Below, piece after piece: positions 1-12,190 of a stretch of DNA of 64,000 bases. Each line of letters starts with the position of its first letter. Position 1 is the first letter of the stretch. A program made the position numbers and the translations under genes. This DNA comes from Moringa oleifera (lineage: Eukaryota > Streptophyta > Magnoliopsida > Brassicales > Moringaceae): assembly GCA_021397835.1 (NCBI GenBank), contig JAJFZO010000747.1, positions 1,242,501-1,306,500 of the forward strand. Direction: 5' to 3'. The notes under the pieces are model-generated. The model worked only from the letters and a program-made list of their open reading frames with translations, searched no databases and was not told where the DNA came from.

Positions 1-1142
1 TGTCTACGAACCAGAAGAAACCCAACAGAGAACCTGCACAAAAGATCATCACATGCATAAATGCGCAAGAGCCACGTAAGATATTTGTCAAAGTGGGGTA
101 TAGGATTAGGGGGAAAGACAGATAATCACTCCATTTTGAACATGTGAACTGCTGCTAATAACATATACATATATGTCCATTAGAAGGATTTTTTTTTTTT
201 CTCCCCCAATATGCTTCAGCCATTAGAAACAGATGACAGGGCTCAATTTATGGTTAATGAATCAAATTCTCATGTACATTCTAGTCATACAAATATAACA
301 TTGATAAACACCAGAAGGGGAAAAAAAAATCAAGTAATAAAGATTTCTTTGCCCATAAACATTAGATGGATTGAATGCTTGATGAGGCTTGTTCAAAACA
401 GAGTTCAGCTCTTAAAGAGTTCCAGGATAGCTTTGGCTTTGTTCAAAACTCTTTATGTACCAGAGGATGGAGAAAAGCTTCATCATGTCACAAATATCTT
501 TAAACAATTTTTTAGTCAAGAAAAACACCTTTTGAATTAGATAACAATTTTGTCCCAGACAATAATCAATGTGTTATCAAAGAGGGATATATGCATGATA
601 GCTACACCAGGAAGTAAGAAAGCCCAGATAGCTAAATATTTCAGCCAAATCATTCTCAAAAAAATATTTCAGCCAAGTGGAATTATAATTACTTGTTCAA
701 GCTTGTTAAAATCAATACAATCAAAAGTACCATACTACATACTAATCAATACTATCACTATTTGTATTTCTCCTTTTTGTTTCTTCAAAAAAAAAAGGCC
801 AGCAGAGGGGGAGGTAGGGAAATATTTTCATCCAAAAGAAAACATGCTCAGGACAAGCAAAGATCATGAAAGATAAAGAGACCAACATAAGCTCATAAAT
901 GACCGGCAAAGCAGACCCAATTAAAACTAGGATGAGCTCGATGAGAAGTCCACAAGAACAACAACAACTGAGTATAAGCCTGACCTCATGGCCTTGTCAT
1001 CCAGATGCTCGTCAACTGAAACTAGCTGGGTTTGCAACACTAAGGCTTTATCAAGATTACAAAAGGTAACGTTGATACATTAAATACTTAAGCCGACTCT
1101 AAACTAGAGAAACTAACATCCACGGTCCAATAATGGATAGAT

Positions 1143-1178
<36 letters not shown>

Positions 1179-1384
1179 AAAAACAAGTCCAGCAAGAACA
1201 AGCTTCCAATTTTCCACGAGAAGTGAAACCTCTATTGTCGCCTCTGTGTAAACTCTCCTCCATAGCTTCACATTCAAGCAAAACAAATCAATCAATCAAT
1301 CAAAGCCCACAACAAAAAAAGGACAACAGATTGTTAAGAAAAGGAGAGAACCTTAGGAGCCTCGCGATCAACGTAAACCGGCAT
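1..1384 (-). CDS. Inositolphosphorylceramide synthase (IPCS), 5' end only
   Basis: Two coding exons are visible on the minus strand. Exon 1 (1384-1352) encodes MPVYVDREAPK. Exon 2 (1265-1176) encodes exactly 30 codons, beginning LWRRVYTEATIEVSLL and ending in LAGLVFQ. Both are bounded by GT/AG sites in phase 0. This N-terminus matches plant phosphatidylinositol:ceramide inositolphosphotransferases, whose next exon normally starts YIHGLAA. No such exon is found in 1-1175, so the third exon and the catalytic PAP2-like membrane domain lie beyond the left edge and this stretch is intron. The enzyme family transfers inositol phosphate to ceramide in the Golgi/trans-Golgi membrane. A (GA)n tract directly follows the exon 2 donor. 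The identity rests on 41 residues, so it is good but not final. Confidence 0.72.
1145..1174. repeat. (GA)n microsatellite beside a splice donor
   Basis: About 15 GA units. On the gene strand the tract reads as a CT run that starts within the donor site of IPCS exon 2. Confidence 0.9.
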
Positions 1385-2405
1385 TTTCGGTAACGTGGGT
1401 TAAGGTTCGTCATCAATCACAACAAAACCTCCCATACCGGGATCAAAGAAATCTCCAAATAAACCGCTCAAAAGATAGAAACTTGAAATCTTTGTTTATT
1501 CGATAGATACAAAGGTCCATCTCTCAACGGATCAAAATGTTCCAAAAGTAAAGAAAGGTTAAGAGAAAATCTTCAATCTTATCCATCATTAGATTTACCT
1601 AATTCAAAATCCCAAGCAAAGCCTCTCTCTGTATCTTTCTCTCCCTTTTACGTCGAAGAGGGTGGCAGCTAAGAGTAACGCTTAAAGAAAGAGGAACATC
1701 TGTACTGTTTAGTAATTAATTAAGAAAAAATAAATAAAGCCCGTCACATTTCCCCCCGAAAATATTTCTCTGTGACACACACTTTCTAAATATTTTATCA
1801 ATTTAAAACTATAAATATAATTTATAAACTTTTTTGACGTAACCGTCTTTGAAAGATTTAGTGACGGGGAGAGATGACCACAAGAGGCTGGTCCACAGGG
1901 TGAACTAAAGCTGATGAGATGCATACCCTTCGGTTGGAGATCATCGTATGATTTTATTCTTCTTAGTGGGCCATCAACCGTGTGGGGGTAGAAAGCGTCA
2001 TATTACATTTTATAGATATCTGTGATAAAAGAAGCTTTAGAACAAGAAAAACATTAATTTCAGGTTGTAAGAATTAATGCAGAGAAACACAGCAAGATAT
2101 GCACACTTCCATTGATCAAAGATTATTACATTTGACATTGCTGCCTTTGTCAAAAGTAATACAAAACAGAGAAGACACAAGGCTCAGTTTATCTTCACCT
2201 AGTATCACAGCAGAAAGGCAGATCACAGATACTATATTGCGGGATTGTCCAGCATCACCTGACCACTAAACCGGAGCTATTTATCTTTAACCATGATGCA
2301 TAATTACACAGAATTCTTCCTATATGAAAGTGAACTGGACCCGGCCGACAAAGGACAATGGTGGGTATGAGCATATCTTGCAGGAGAGCCTCTTCTTCAA
2401 TTGAA
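1385..2405. other. Intergenic: IPCS promoter side and downstream of the DUF3527 gene
   Basis: This should hold the 5' UTR and promoter of the IPCS gene (reading left) and the 3' UTR of the DUF3527 gene. No coding region could be supported. Confidence 0.5.
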
Positions 2406-2470
2406 CTAGACCCTGCCGACAGGGGACAATGGTGGGTATGAGACATATCTTGCCGGAATGTCTCCTTCGA
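2341..2470. repeat. Imperfect ~70-bp tandem duplication at the DUF3527 3' end
   Basis: Two copies share the core GGACAATGGTGGGTATGAG, at about 2354 and 2425, with similar sequence on both sides. The copy nearer 2430 encodes the last residues of the DUF3527 protein (SYPPLSPVGRV). The other copy lies past the stop, in the 3' UTR. Confidence 0.8.
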
Positions 2471-5360
2471 GTTGAGTGGATGTCCTTACTCCATTTTCTA
2501 CTAATGTGGTTCGTCCCCAAGTTTTTTCTTCAACTGAGTTACTCAACTCTGAAAGTTCACACTGTTTTCTACCATCCCAAATTGCTATACAAATGGCAAA
2601 AGCCTGCAGGAGAGAGAGCGATGAATTGAATTCAATGGAATAGATTCCATCCTCAAATGGGGCAAAGCTGAAAAAAGGCTGATTATCCTGTGCTCCTCCC
2701 TGTAAGTATTGGAAGGACAAGGATGGGCATTAATAGACAGTTACAGTATGATACTAACAAATGATTAGTTTCATCTATGTGGAAGATTTATTAACCCAGA
2801 AAGCAGGAGAGGAGTCTCGTACCTCGAAGAAAAGCTCAAATCGATCTCCAATGAAAGAAGATCTTAATGAACTAGATTTCTTGCTGAGTTGGTTCTGGTT
2901 AGCAAGAACTCTAAGTTTGCAGCCGACATCCCAACCGCCACAGTCACATGATCCTCCTGATTTCCAGCGTTGAATCAATGATGAAGGTCCTCCTTTATGC
3001 GGTAGACTGTGGACACCACTGGGAAGTATGACTGTAGCACTAACGTCTTGATTGCATACGGGAGGCCAGTTGTGGACATATCTTCCAGAATTAGAATTAG
3101 ATCTCTCCTCTGCCAAATACTCTTTCAACCCAACCTCCTGGAAATCATTGCACTTGTCATTCTGATGTGCATCTCTGAGCGAACTTCTATTAATCCTTTT
3201 TGGGATCTTTACAACGATAGCTGCAAGCTCATCATTTGGCTGGTAATCAGATGCCTGTTGATCACCTTGTCCAAGGTCCACAGCAAAGAGGACAAATTCT
3301 CTGATGCTAAATTGATCCATGCAGTTCCTTCTGACCATATTAGAAGGCTGAGAACCAGAAACCCTCACTTGGGCAACAACATTAGAGATGTAGTCAAGAC
3401 CTTGGCCTTTAGGCCCTGGTTTAATCCACCTTCCATTCTTCTTCTTAACTTCTCGAAAGGTAAAGAATGTATAGATGCAGCTGTAGTCATCCTTTCCAGA
3501 GGTGCACAATTTTTTCAATGTGCCTGCAAGAATATCACTTTCATTGTCAACTGCCAATGTGAATAGAGGCTGACCATTCTTAATGGCAACACGCAGAAGA
3601 GCTTGAACAGTTGATGATCCATGCTTCTCGTCTCGAGATGAATAACTGACATTGACTGCCCTACAACCGGTCATATCTAATTTAACTTTTCTAGATTGCT
3701 CAGTTGAACAAGACAGTTGCCCATCAGATAATCTGCGTGCCTTATCACTTGACCTAGATTCAGTTTGCAATGGCTCATCAAAGTTGCGGCAGTTAACTGC
3801 CTTTGGCTTCATTAGTGGCTCCAGTAACCTTCTCAAAGGGCTGGACCTGGCTCTGCTTGTAGCATTGGGTTTGTCACAGCTTGTATTGTCAATGCAAGAA
3901 GAAGCTAGAACGTTCTCTGAATCAGACTTGACGGAAATATGCCTTGAGCTTAACTGAGGTAGAGCAAGACTATCTTTGGAGCTGGAAGTTTTGCTTGTCT
4001 TACCCGTACTGAAGCTAAATCGGCGGAAAGGTGAAATACTTCTCCCTTTCTCAGGTGCCACTTTACTTAATTTCAGGTCTGGCCTATTGGATAAGTCACT
4101 TGAGTTGAACTTCGTGGGCATTATGGTTGATCTCTTATCTTCTACATTTCTTCCTCTGAATGGACTAATTCCCGTCTTTGATGAGCGTGGCACTGACTGC
4201 GACCTTTCTGATGGAATGCAGCTTATCTCTGCATCTACACAGCTGGCATGTTTCATATGCAAGCGTCTACTGCCATCAAATTCATGAGGCAAGGGACATG
4301 AACCCAAGAATTCCGAACTGAGCTCTGCATGGCGAAGCTCCTTAGATTGTTCGACAATGCTCCTTCTTACAGCTTTCTCTGCTCTTTGACCTAACATTTC
4401 TGTTGAATCAGGGAGCTTGGGTACTTTAGAAAGATGGTTTTGTGGAAGATCCCTTGGCAAAAGCAGAACAACTGTATTTTGGTTTTCATGTGCTTTTTGG
4501 TCATGATAATTTTGCCGCTTTTCCTCCAACTTTTCCGCTCTCTTCGTATATTCATCTGGAGTCTTCATCTTTATCTTCCTGTGCAATGCACCCTCACGAT
4601 TCACCCCATTTGGCACAGTTCCACTTTCTGGATCAATCTTCAAGTCTGAATCTTTCCTTCTGCACTGTTCTAACTTGATTTCAGAATGGTTTTGAGAAAA
4701 AGGCTCATCTGTTTTGATGAAGTTTCCCTGCTCCTTAGAGTTGTTTCTCTGGGTAGCCTTGGGATCTTGGAACTTGCCAACAGTTCGTCCAAAGACTTTG
4801 ACAGCTTGAGGATCACTTTGTAAGGGAGATGACATCAGATGAAACTGCAATGAAGGACGATGCGGCATTTGATGTGCAGGAGAGCAACTATCACCTCTGC
4901 TAGAATGGGAACATGACTCATCTGTTGAGAGAGATGAGGACGTATAACTACTGGACACTGAAGACCTGCTATTTCTTTGCGGTATCTGTTTGTGACAATA
5001 CTGCCATTTCTCCAGACGCCCCCAATCAAGGACCCCAACATTTAAAACTTTCTCCTGGAGGTTTTCTCCTCGCTCCAGATAACTTGGTAACTTTGACATA
5101 TACTTGACTAGCTCATCTTCTTTACTCACCTTTTCATAAATCTGTTGCTTCGGGTGATTCCCTAACGATTCAGGTGACATAACCTTCACATCTTTTGTAA
5201 TTTCACGATGCAGATCAGCATACGATAGATTAGGCTTTTCTGGTCCATATCTATCTTGAATATTTGACCTTTGGCTTGCTTGAGGCAGTACAGTCTTTCC
5301 CGAAATCCCTAAGGCTCGCTGGCCCGTCAAACTCTTTCTGAGCTCCAAATGACTTTCCAT
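2406..5360 (-). CDS. DUF3527 domain plant protein, two coding exons
   Basis: Exon 1 is 5360-2823 (846 codons) and exon 2 is 2699-2406 (98 codons including stop). They join in phase 0 through a GTACGAG donor and a TTACAG acceptor, giving about 943 residues. The N-terminal two thirds is serine-rich, charged and low in complexity, with runs such as SSVSSSYTSSSLSTDESC. The C-terminal part, from roughly residue 570, carries the features of the DUF3527 family: a segment beginning LLRVAIKNGQPLF, the cysteine- and glycine-rich GGWDVGCKLRVL stretch, and the tail FAPFEDGIYSIEF followed by SLSLLQAFAICIA. The family has no established biochemical role and I do not assign one. The start is the first ATG of the long frame. 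The 5' UTR probably contains introns, because CT-rich promoter-like sequence lies near 7300-7470. Confidence 0.85.
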
Positions 5361-7800
5361 GAATTGAGTAGTTTATAAGGACTAACAGCAGTATCTAAAC
5401 TGGCACAATATCTGTTTCAGATAACTTCACAATTTAACCATCTGCACTCTCCAGTCCACTTAGCCAAAGGCACTCTGGAGATAAGCAGAAAAGTAAAAAA
5501 TTATATAAAGATCAAATTAATATCAAGGGTTTCATAAGCATATTACATGAAACCTTTGTAGGAAAAACTGAGTACACCGGCTATCATGAAAGGACTGCAT
5601 AAATATTGAAAAAAAAAAATGTACACATACATAAGCAACGCGTCTTCCAAGCAACTTTGTTCATTCCTTCATGCAGGCAACAAAGCAAACCCCTGACCTG
5701 TTAGATTGTGATTGAATTAACCTAACGAAAATTATAGGAATGAAATATCTAAGAGGCAGCTTCCTTGGAGGAACCTGCCCTGTAAGCAAATTTGGAATTT
5801 TAAGCAACCGACTTCTCTCTTATCTGATCGCTTTAATTTCTCCTTGCCAACTACCAGGCTATCATTTGTTAGCATAATTAACCACCCATATGATATCCAG
5901 CAAATCTTGATCCTTTATTCTGTGTTCTCCTTGGTAATACAAAAGCAGACTTTTCCCTGTTTCTCCCCTAATCCTACACTTTAAAAAAAAAAAAAAAATC
6001 CTACACTTAAAGCAAAATATAGATAAATGCCATTTAGTTTGCCAGTATCATTGCAGTCAACAGATATAAAAGATTCAGCATTTCTTCGGTAAACCAGGTG
6101 AAGAATTCACCGAATAGACCTTTTCACTTTCACTCATGATGTAAAAAGTGACTGTAGATCAGTATTCTCCCTATGCAACCATTACTACCATGCAGAACAA
6201 CCAAGCAGCTCTAGCTATCACAATTTTTCATTGTTAGTTCTTCACATTTTCTTTCTTTCTCCTTAAATTTCCAAGGCAAAAATAAGCAATCATGAGTTAC
6301 ACAATCAGGTAAAAATTTATATATATGGCACCAGAGAATTGAAATACTCCTGCTTCTGACACACACGGTTGAAAATGGACAGGAAAGAACAATAAAGAGT
6401 ACAGAGACAAATGTGAAATGAAGCCACAGAAACCATCATTAAGTTCTTTTTTTTCAACAAAAAAAAAAGAAGCAAAAGTGGTCCATGAAAAACCAGCATT
6501 TGAAGATTGTAAGATAAGGTGAAAGGACCCATCTTCATGGAAAATGAAAAGGAGGGTTGCACTGTCGCCACAAACCAATGGAAACGACAAGATCCCCAGC
6601 TATTCATGAGGCCAAAATGGAATCCATTTTTCAAAATTCGAACCATTGGGATTTTGGTTTGGTTCTCAGAAAAGGATAAACAAAAACAAGGTAGTTATGC
6701 TAGATAAAGGAGGAACTTTTCTCACTTTTTCGCTCACCTCTTCGCATTAACCAAACAGTCATTTTCTCATTTTAAGTTAAGACATCAACTAATCAATGGA
6801 AATCATTGAGAAAATGAAATTGAATACCATGTCTATCTTCTTCTCTACTCAATTCAAGTTAAAGAGCAAATTCAGAGCTCCGGACAATAAAAAATTTAAA
6901 AATCAGAGCAAGGAAACCATCAAACAAGCAAACAAATACAAACCTTGAAACTAACACCATAAACAGCAATCAAAAATTTCCAGTTAACCAAACAGAAAAT
7001 TTCTCGACGAAACTCCACCTACAAATAAAAGAGAGACAACGTACACAGCAAAGGAAGTGCAGATCCCGGAGATGCCATTGACTGAAACTCCTCAACCTCC
7101 AAAACGCGGCCAAAAGTGTCGGTGCCCCATTGGAGAATGAGATCAGCAATAAAAGAAGAGAAAATAAGAAGCAAACAGAGATCAGGAGACAGAAGAGCTG
7201 CAGAGAGCAAAAATGCCTTCACACTTTTCACTCTACTCTGTAAGCTCAAAAGCCTAAGAGAATATTAAGCTCCCAAAAAGACAGTACACACGGAGACTGA
7301 TGAAAAGCTAGAGAGAGGAAACCTCATGTGTTTGCGTGTCTGCGTGAGTGAGAGTGCGAGAGAGAGAGAGTGTGTTTTCCGGTTGCAGTTTCATTTTGTT
7401 TTTTCTGTTTCCCCGTGTTTTTGGTGTAGCAAAGGGAGTCAAACCAGCGTAATATGAGAGAGAGAGAGATGATGATGTGGAAATCGGGCTCATCGGACGG
7501 TTGTAAATGGGAGACCCGAAGATCAGAAGAACGCGGGGGGAAGGGGGGTGCGTTATCGTGGCCCCCACTTTCGAAGAGGCGTCATTTATTTCTGCTGCTT
7601 CTATTATTCAATGGTAAGATCAGATCTGTGGGATCCAGATTAGATCAGATCTACCAGATTACTACCCACTGCGGGCCCGCTCAAGTCATCTCATCCAACG
7701 GTCAGATGTGTACGAGATATCAAGTCACCATCGCGATTTATATTTCACATGTGTACATACACAATGCTTATTGTTAATAATTTTTGAATTTTTTTCTTTT
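5361..7800 (-). other. Probable 5' UTR, 5' intron and promoter of the DUF3527 gene
   Basis: No coding exon could be supported here. The GA/CT-rich stretch at 7355-7370 and 7453-7468, and the change to AT-rich DNA after 7800, suggest a promoter and leader near 7250-7500 with a long 5' intron. This is inference from base composition. Confidence 0.35.
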
Positions 7801-8113
7801 GATTTTGTTTTGACACGTGGCATGTTCATAAACAAAAATTTTCATAAAAAATTTACTGTTTTAAATTAAGTTAAATTTTTGTAATAATTACCATACATGA
7901 TAATTTAACAAATTATTTATTTTTATTTTATATTAATATTATAAATTATAAAAATATTTTTATAATTTTTTATTCAAAAAAATCATACAGATTTAAATAA
8001 CAAAATAATTCAGTCATAAATATAAAAAATTGATAATACCATATTTATTTTTTTAATAATTAAAATAAAAAAGATTTGTGGGTTCTGAGGTATATACAGG
8101 AATATTGTCACTA

Positions 8114-8150
8114 TCAACTTTTAGTGACGCTCCTTGGTACCAAAAGTTGA
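8114..8150. repeat. Inverted repeat (hairpin), possible MITE remnant
   Basis: Nine-base arms TCAACTTTT and AAAAGTTGA flank a 19-base loop. A second, overlapping inverted pair, GTCACTA/TAGTGAC, begins at 8107. The pattern resembles the hairpins of small non-autonomous DNA elements, but no element ends or target duplication were found. Confidence 0.4.
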
Positions 8151-9299
8151 TGCTTTTTAACATCATAAGAAAAAGACTGTGACAAGATAAGAGCACTCAA
8201 GAAAAAAGAAAAAAGAGAAAAAGAAGATATAATAAGTACTTCAGAAAAAAATATTTAAAAATCTTAATTGTCACTATTACTTGGCAAATCCGTGACATTA
8301 ATGATGTTATTTTCATCCTTTTTTATGAAAAATTAAAAAAAAAATCATACTAAATTGAGATTTCTTTGATGATTGGTAGATTTAATGGATAAAGAAAATA
8401 GATTTTATATTCGAATTTGAGTTAATTTAATCAAATTTTAATAATTTTTATAAAGTTCATAATTTTTTTAAAATCAAGTTAACTTTTGAACTTATCACAT
8501 AAAAATAAATATAAAAAATTATTATATTTTTAATAGAGGTGATCATAGTTTAAATTTGATTTATTTTTATTATAAATTATTGAAATTAAAAAAGTCCAAA
8601 CTTTCAATTTTTATGGTTTGATTTCTATTAAAATTCAATTCAAAATAACTTTAAATTTCGATTCAAAAGTTTGTTAAGAATCTAATTTAAAATTGATTTA
8701 AAATTTATTCAAAATCGATATAAAAGTTTTTTTAATGGGTAGTTAGTATATATAATATTAATTTAAATAATATATTTTAAAATTATAATTGATGATATTT
8801 TAATTTATGTTATATGGTTTGATTTAAAGTTATTTTTTAATAAAAAAATTTAATAACTTTAAAATATATTTGAAAACTATAAAAAATAAAAATTTTGACA
8901 TTGTTTTGATAGAGACATTTTGTCTTTTTATAGTACAAGATTTAACAACTTAAGATACGAAAAGTTAAATAATCCAAAATTAAAATGTTCTACTTTACTT
9001 ATTTTTCCTTCTGTTTATCCAATTAGGCTAATTGATATATTATCTTAAAACATATAACACTAGAAAAGCATGGACCGACCAAAAAATCTCACATGTGAAC
9101 ATAATTGACCAATTGACATTGTAATAATAAACTTCTAACTTTATAGTGATTATTACCACTTAGGTATCGATCTTATCATCATTGAAGTATGATTATCAAA
9201 ACCGATAATTTAAATTTAGAAAATGTCACATTGGTGACAACTTGCAAGTCATACCAAATTGAACAAGATCCCAAACTAAGCTATGCGACAATATTAAAC

Positions 9300-9322
9300 A
9301 ATATATATATATATATATATAT
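9300..9322. repeat. (AT)n microsatellite
   Basis: Uninterrupted alternating AT run in gene-free DNA. Confidence 0.9.
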
Positions 9323-12190
9323 GCATATACCATATGACCTATTGTTTTATGACTTTAGGGCTTAGGCTTTTTGGAATTTCATAGGACATTATAGGTCACC
9401 AATAATACTATATGATTACTATATTTGAATATCAAAAGTGTCCAAATGTGCTATTCTTTGGTTCATTGATTGCTTGTTTTGGGAGGGAAAAAGGACAAAT
9501 TTGCGATGGGAAAATTGCATGGTTAAGAAAATAATGCAAATAATGCAAGAAACTTAAAAAGGGTATTAAAGCTCGGGAAAGTATGCTTCTCATGCATTAA
9601 TGCATCTTACTTTCATTTTTTTTGTCACGTCATGCAACTTTTCTTGGTATCCAAACAAAATAATGAGAATCTCTTACTATTATAGGGTAAATTTTGCGTA
9701 TGTATATTAAATTGCAATTTTAGAGAATTTAAATTCTCGTATAGGATATAGTAACAATTTTCAAATAAAATTTACAGCCAAAACAATGTTTAAAAAACAT
9801 ATAGGTGTCTATTTAGATTTATCTTATGTATTCTTGAAAGAGATTATATATAGGATAGAAATTTTTTTAAAAAATCTTAAATTATACTTATTTTTTAATT
9901 TAAACTTTAATTGTCTTTTTACTTTTTCAATGTAATTTAAATTGGATTTTAGATTAACCAATTTTAAAAAATTAATGGCATATTTTATTAGTAAAATATC
10001 ACAAATATGATTTCAATAAATTCTATACCTTATTTCTAATTCATCCTTTAAATTTGAACATATTTTACTGGCAAAATATTTTTTATAATTTTTTAAATAC
10101 TTGATGATATAAAATTAAAAAATATGTACTTTTAGTACTCAAAAAGTTATATATATATTTTTTTATAGTAACTTGAACATCTTAAAAAATTTTAAATCAA
10201 AGTTCAAGGTATAAGATACTCAATTAAAATATTTTTTATTGATAATTTTTTTAAAAAAAATTAAATTAAACCAAATTGAAAGATTTCGTCATTATTGGAT
10301 CCAACAATGTCCAAGAATTTAAATTTAAAAATGGGTAAAGTTCATGATTTTTTTTATATATTTATTCTTATATATACTAAAAAATGATCACATTGATAAC
10401 AATTTGTTCTAGCAAATTAGTATTATTTACTTACGGGTTAAATAAAAAAGATTGTATTAATTAAATTTATAAAAGTTTCCTCAGAAAGAATTTCAATATT
10501 TTTTTATCTTTGTTTATTTCTATAATCCCAAAAAGAAAATATAAAGTTTTATACATTTCAGGATAATCTTAGTATTGACAAGCATGATTAAGAATATTAA
10601 TTAATCAAACGACATAATTATAAAAAGTTAGAAAATTATAAATCAAGCAATAAATTACACATACCTACACATATATAATTAGTCTGTCATTATACTTTTG
10701 CAATTATTAACTTTGGTTTATCAAAAAAAAAAAAAAAGGCTCAATTATTCGCTACCATAAGGAAATAAAAAAAGTTACACAACTACTAGTCAATTGGTCA
10801 TGTGTACACTTTTTAACATGGTGTGCATGTGTGATTTGATTGCACAATAAAGTAAGTACTTGAAATTCACATTTTTGAAGTCACAAAAAAGGGGTAAAGC
10901 AATGCCACTAAGCCAAAGTGGGTTCATGGTATCTTCAAAATTTCTTTTCAAACAAGAAGGCATTTCAAAGGGACAAAAGTCCGCCAATAGGGATGTTACG
11001 TTGAATTATTGTTACATGTAGATATTATTGTACATATATATAGATTATAAAAAATTAAATTTTAATTTTTAAAAATTTTAAATTATATTTATTTTTTAAA
11101 ATTTAAATAATAAAATATTAATTTATTTAATTATATTTTAAATATTTTAATTATATTTTATTTGATTCAAATAATTATAAAAAATTAATGATATTTTTTT
11201 GATAAAATATTTTAAAATAATTTAATTAATTATATACTTTATTTTGAGTTAATTTCTTAATTTTAAATATTTTTAACAATATAAATATTTTCAATATTTT
11301 TAATACTCAAAACGTCTTGTCATTTTTTATAATAATAACTTGATATTTATTTATGATTATAAATATAAGATCTCAAATTTAAATGTTTTGATAAAATTTA
11401 ATTTAATTAAAATTAATAAATCAAGATTTGATTTCTATTTCTTGAACATTAAAATTTACAATAAATGAAATATAATTAAAAATTTTAAATAATATTTATC
11501 AAAATAATATTAAATTAAAAAAATAAAATACTTATAAAACCGACAGGCACTTCAAGTCACTTTTATATTTTAATTACATAAATTAAAAAATGTGAAAAAT
11601 ATTTAATGACATAAATTAATTTCTGGGTGGCTCGATGAGTTTGCAGGTTTCACACCCACCAGAAAGCTAAAGCCCATAGTCATGTGCCCATCCATCATAC
11701 TCTATTATGATTAAAGACATAAAATTAAACAAACAAATAAATAAAATAAATAAATAAAAAGAAAAGAAATCACCGACAGAAGACCAGATGTCGCGGATAC
11801 CGAGGCAGGCAAATCCGCAGGGGATGAGTGGCGAAAGGTGTTGTTCACGAAAGAGGAACAGAGGGAAGACAAAGATGGGGTCGTACGGCGGCGTATAGGC
11901 GTTTGGTATTTGGTATTCCATTTCTGTGGAGCAGTTTCATCGAGAAAATCAAGCAGGAGAGAGACGATGGGATAGCTGGCGTAAGGAATCTTGTTTTAGG
12001 GTTTCAACGAGCCGTCAATGGCTGACTCTCACTTGCAGGTCTCCTAAGGTTGTTGGATTCGTATGGAAGAACTCTAAAACAGGCTGTACTAGCTTGGCTT
12101 CAAATGCTTGGCCACCTGAACATCCAACGTGAAGAATGATTTGGAACTAAAGGTTCATGGAGGATTCGATTGTTTATATGGATTGCCAGT

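Larger units (their letters stand above)
7801..11640. other. AT-rich intergenic DNA, no gene seen
   Basis: Long A/T-dominated sequence with only trivial ORFs. It contains an (AT)n run at 9300-9322 and a short hairpin at 8114-8150. No conserved protein or RNA was recognised. Confidence 0.7.

Noticed and set aside
211..876. Two ORFs of just over 100 codons on plus near the left edge
   Set aside because: They lie inside the expected IPCS intron, are AT-biased and have no recognisable motif.
7019..7249. 76-codon minus ORF upstream of the DUF3527 gene
   Set aside because: It could lie in the leader; it has no recognisable domain and no splice link to the main frame could be shown.
11667..12132. 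ORFs on both strands (MEYQIPNAYTPPYD on minus, MAKGVVHERG on plus)
   Set aside because: More GC-rich than the surroundings and perhaps an old exon, but no family was recognised, frames are short and no consistent splice model was found.
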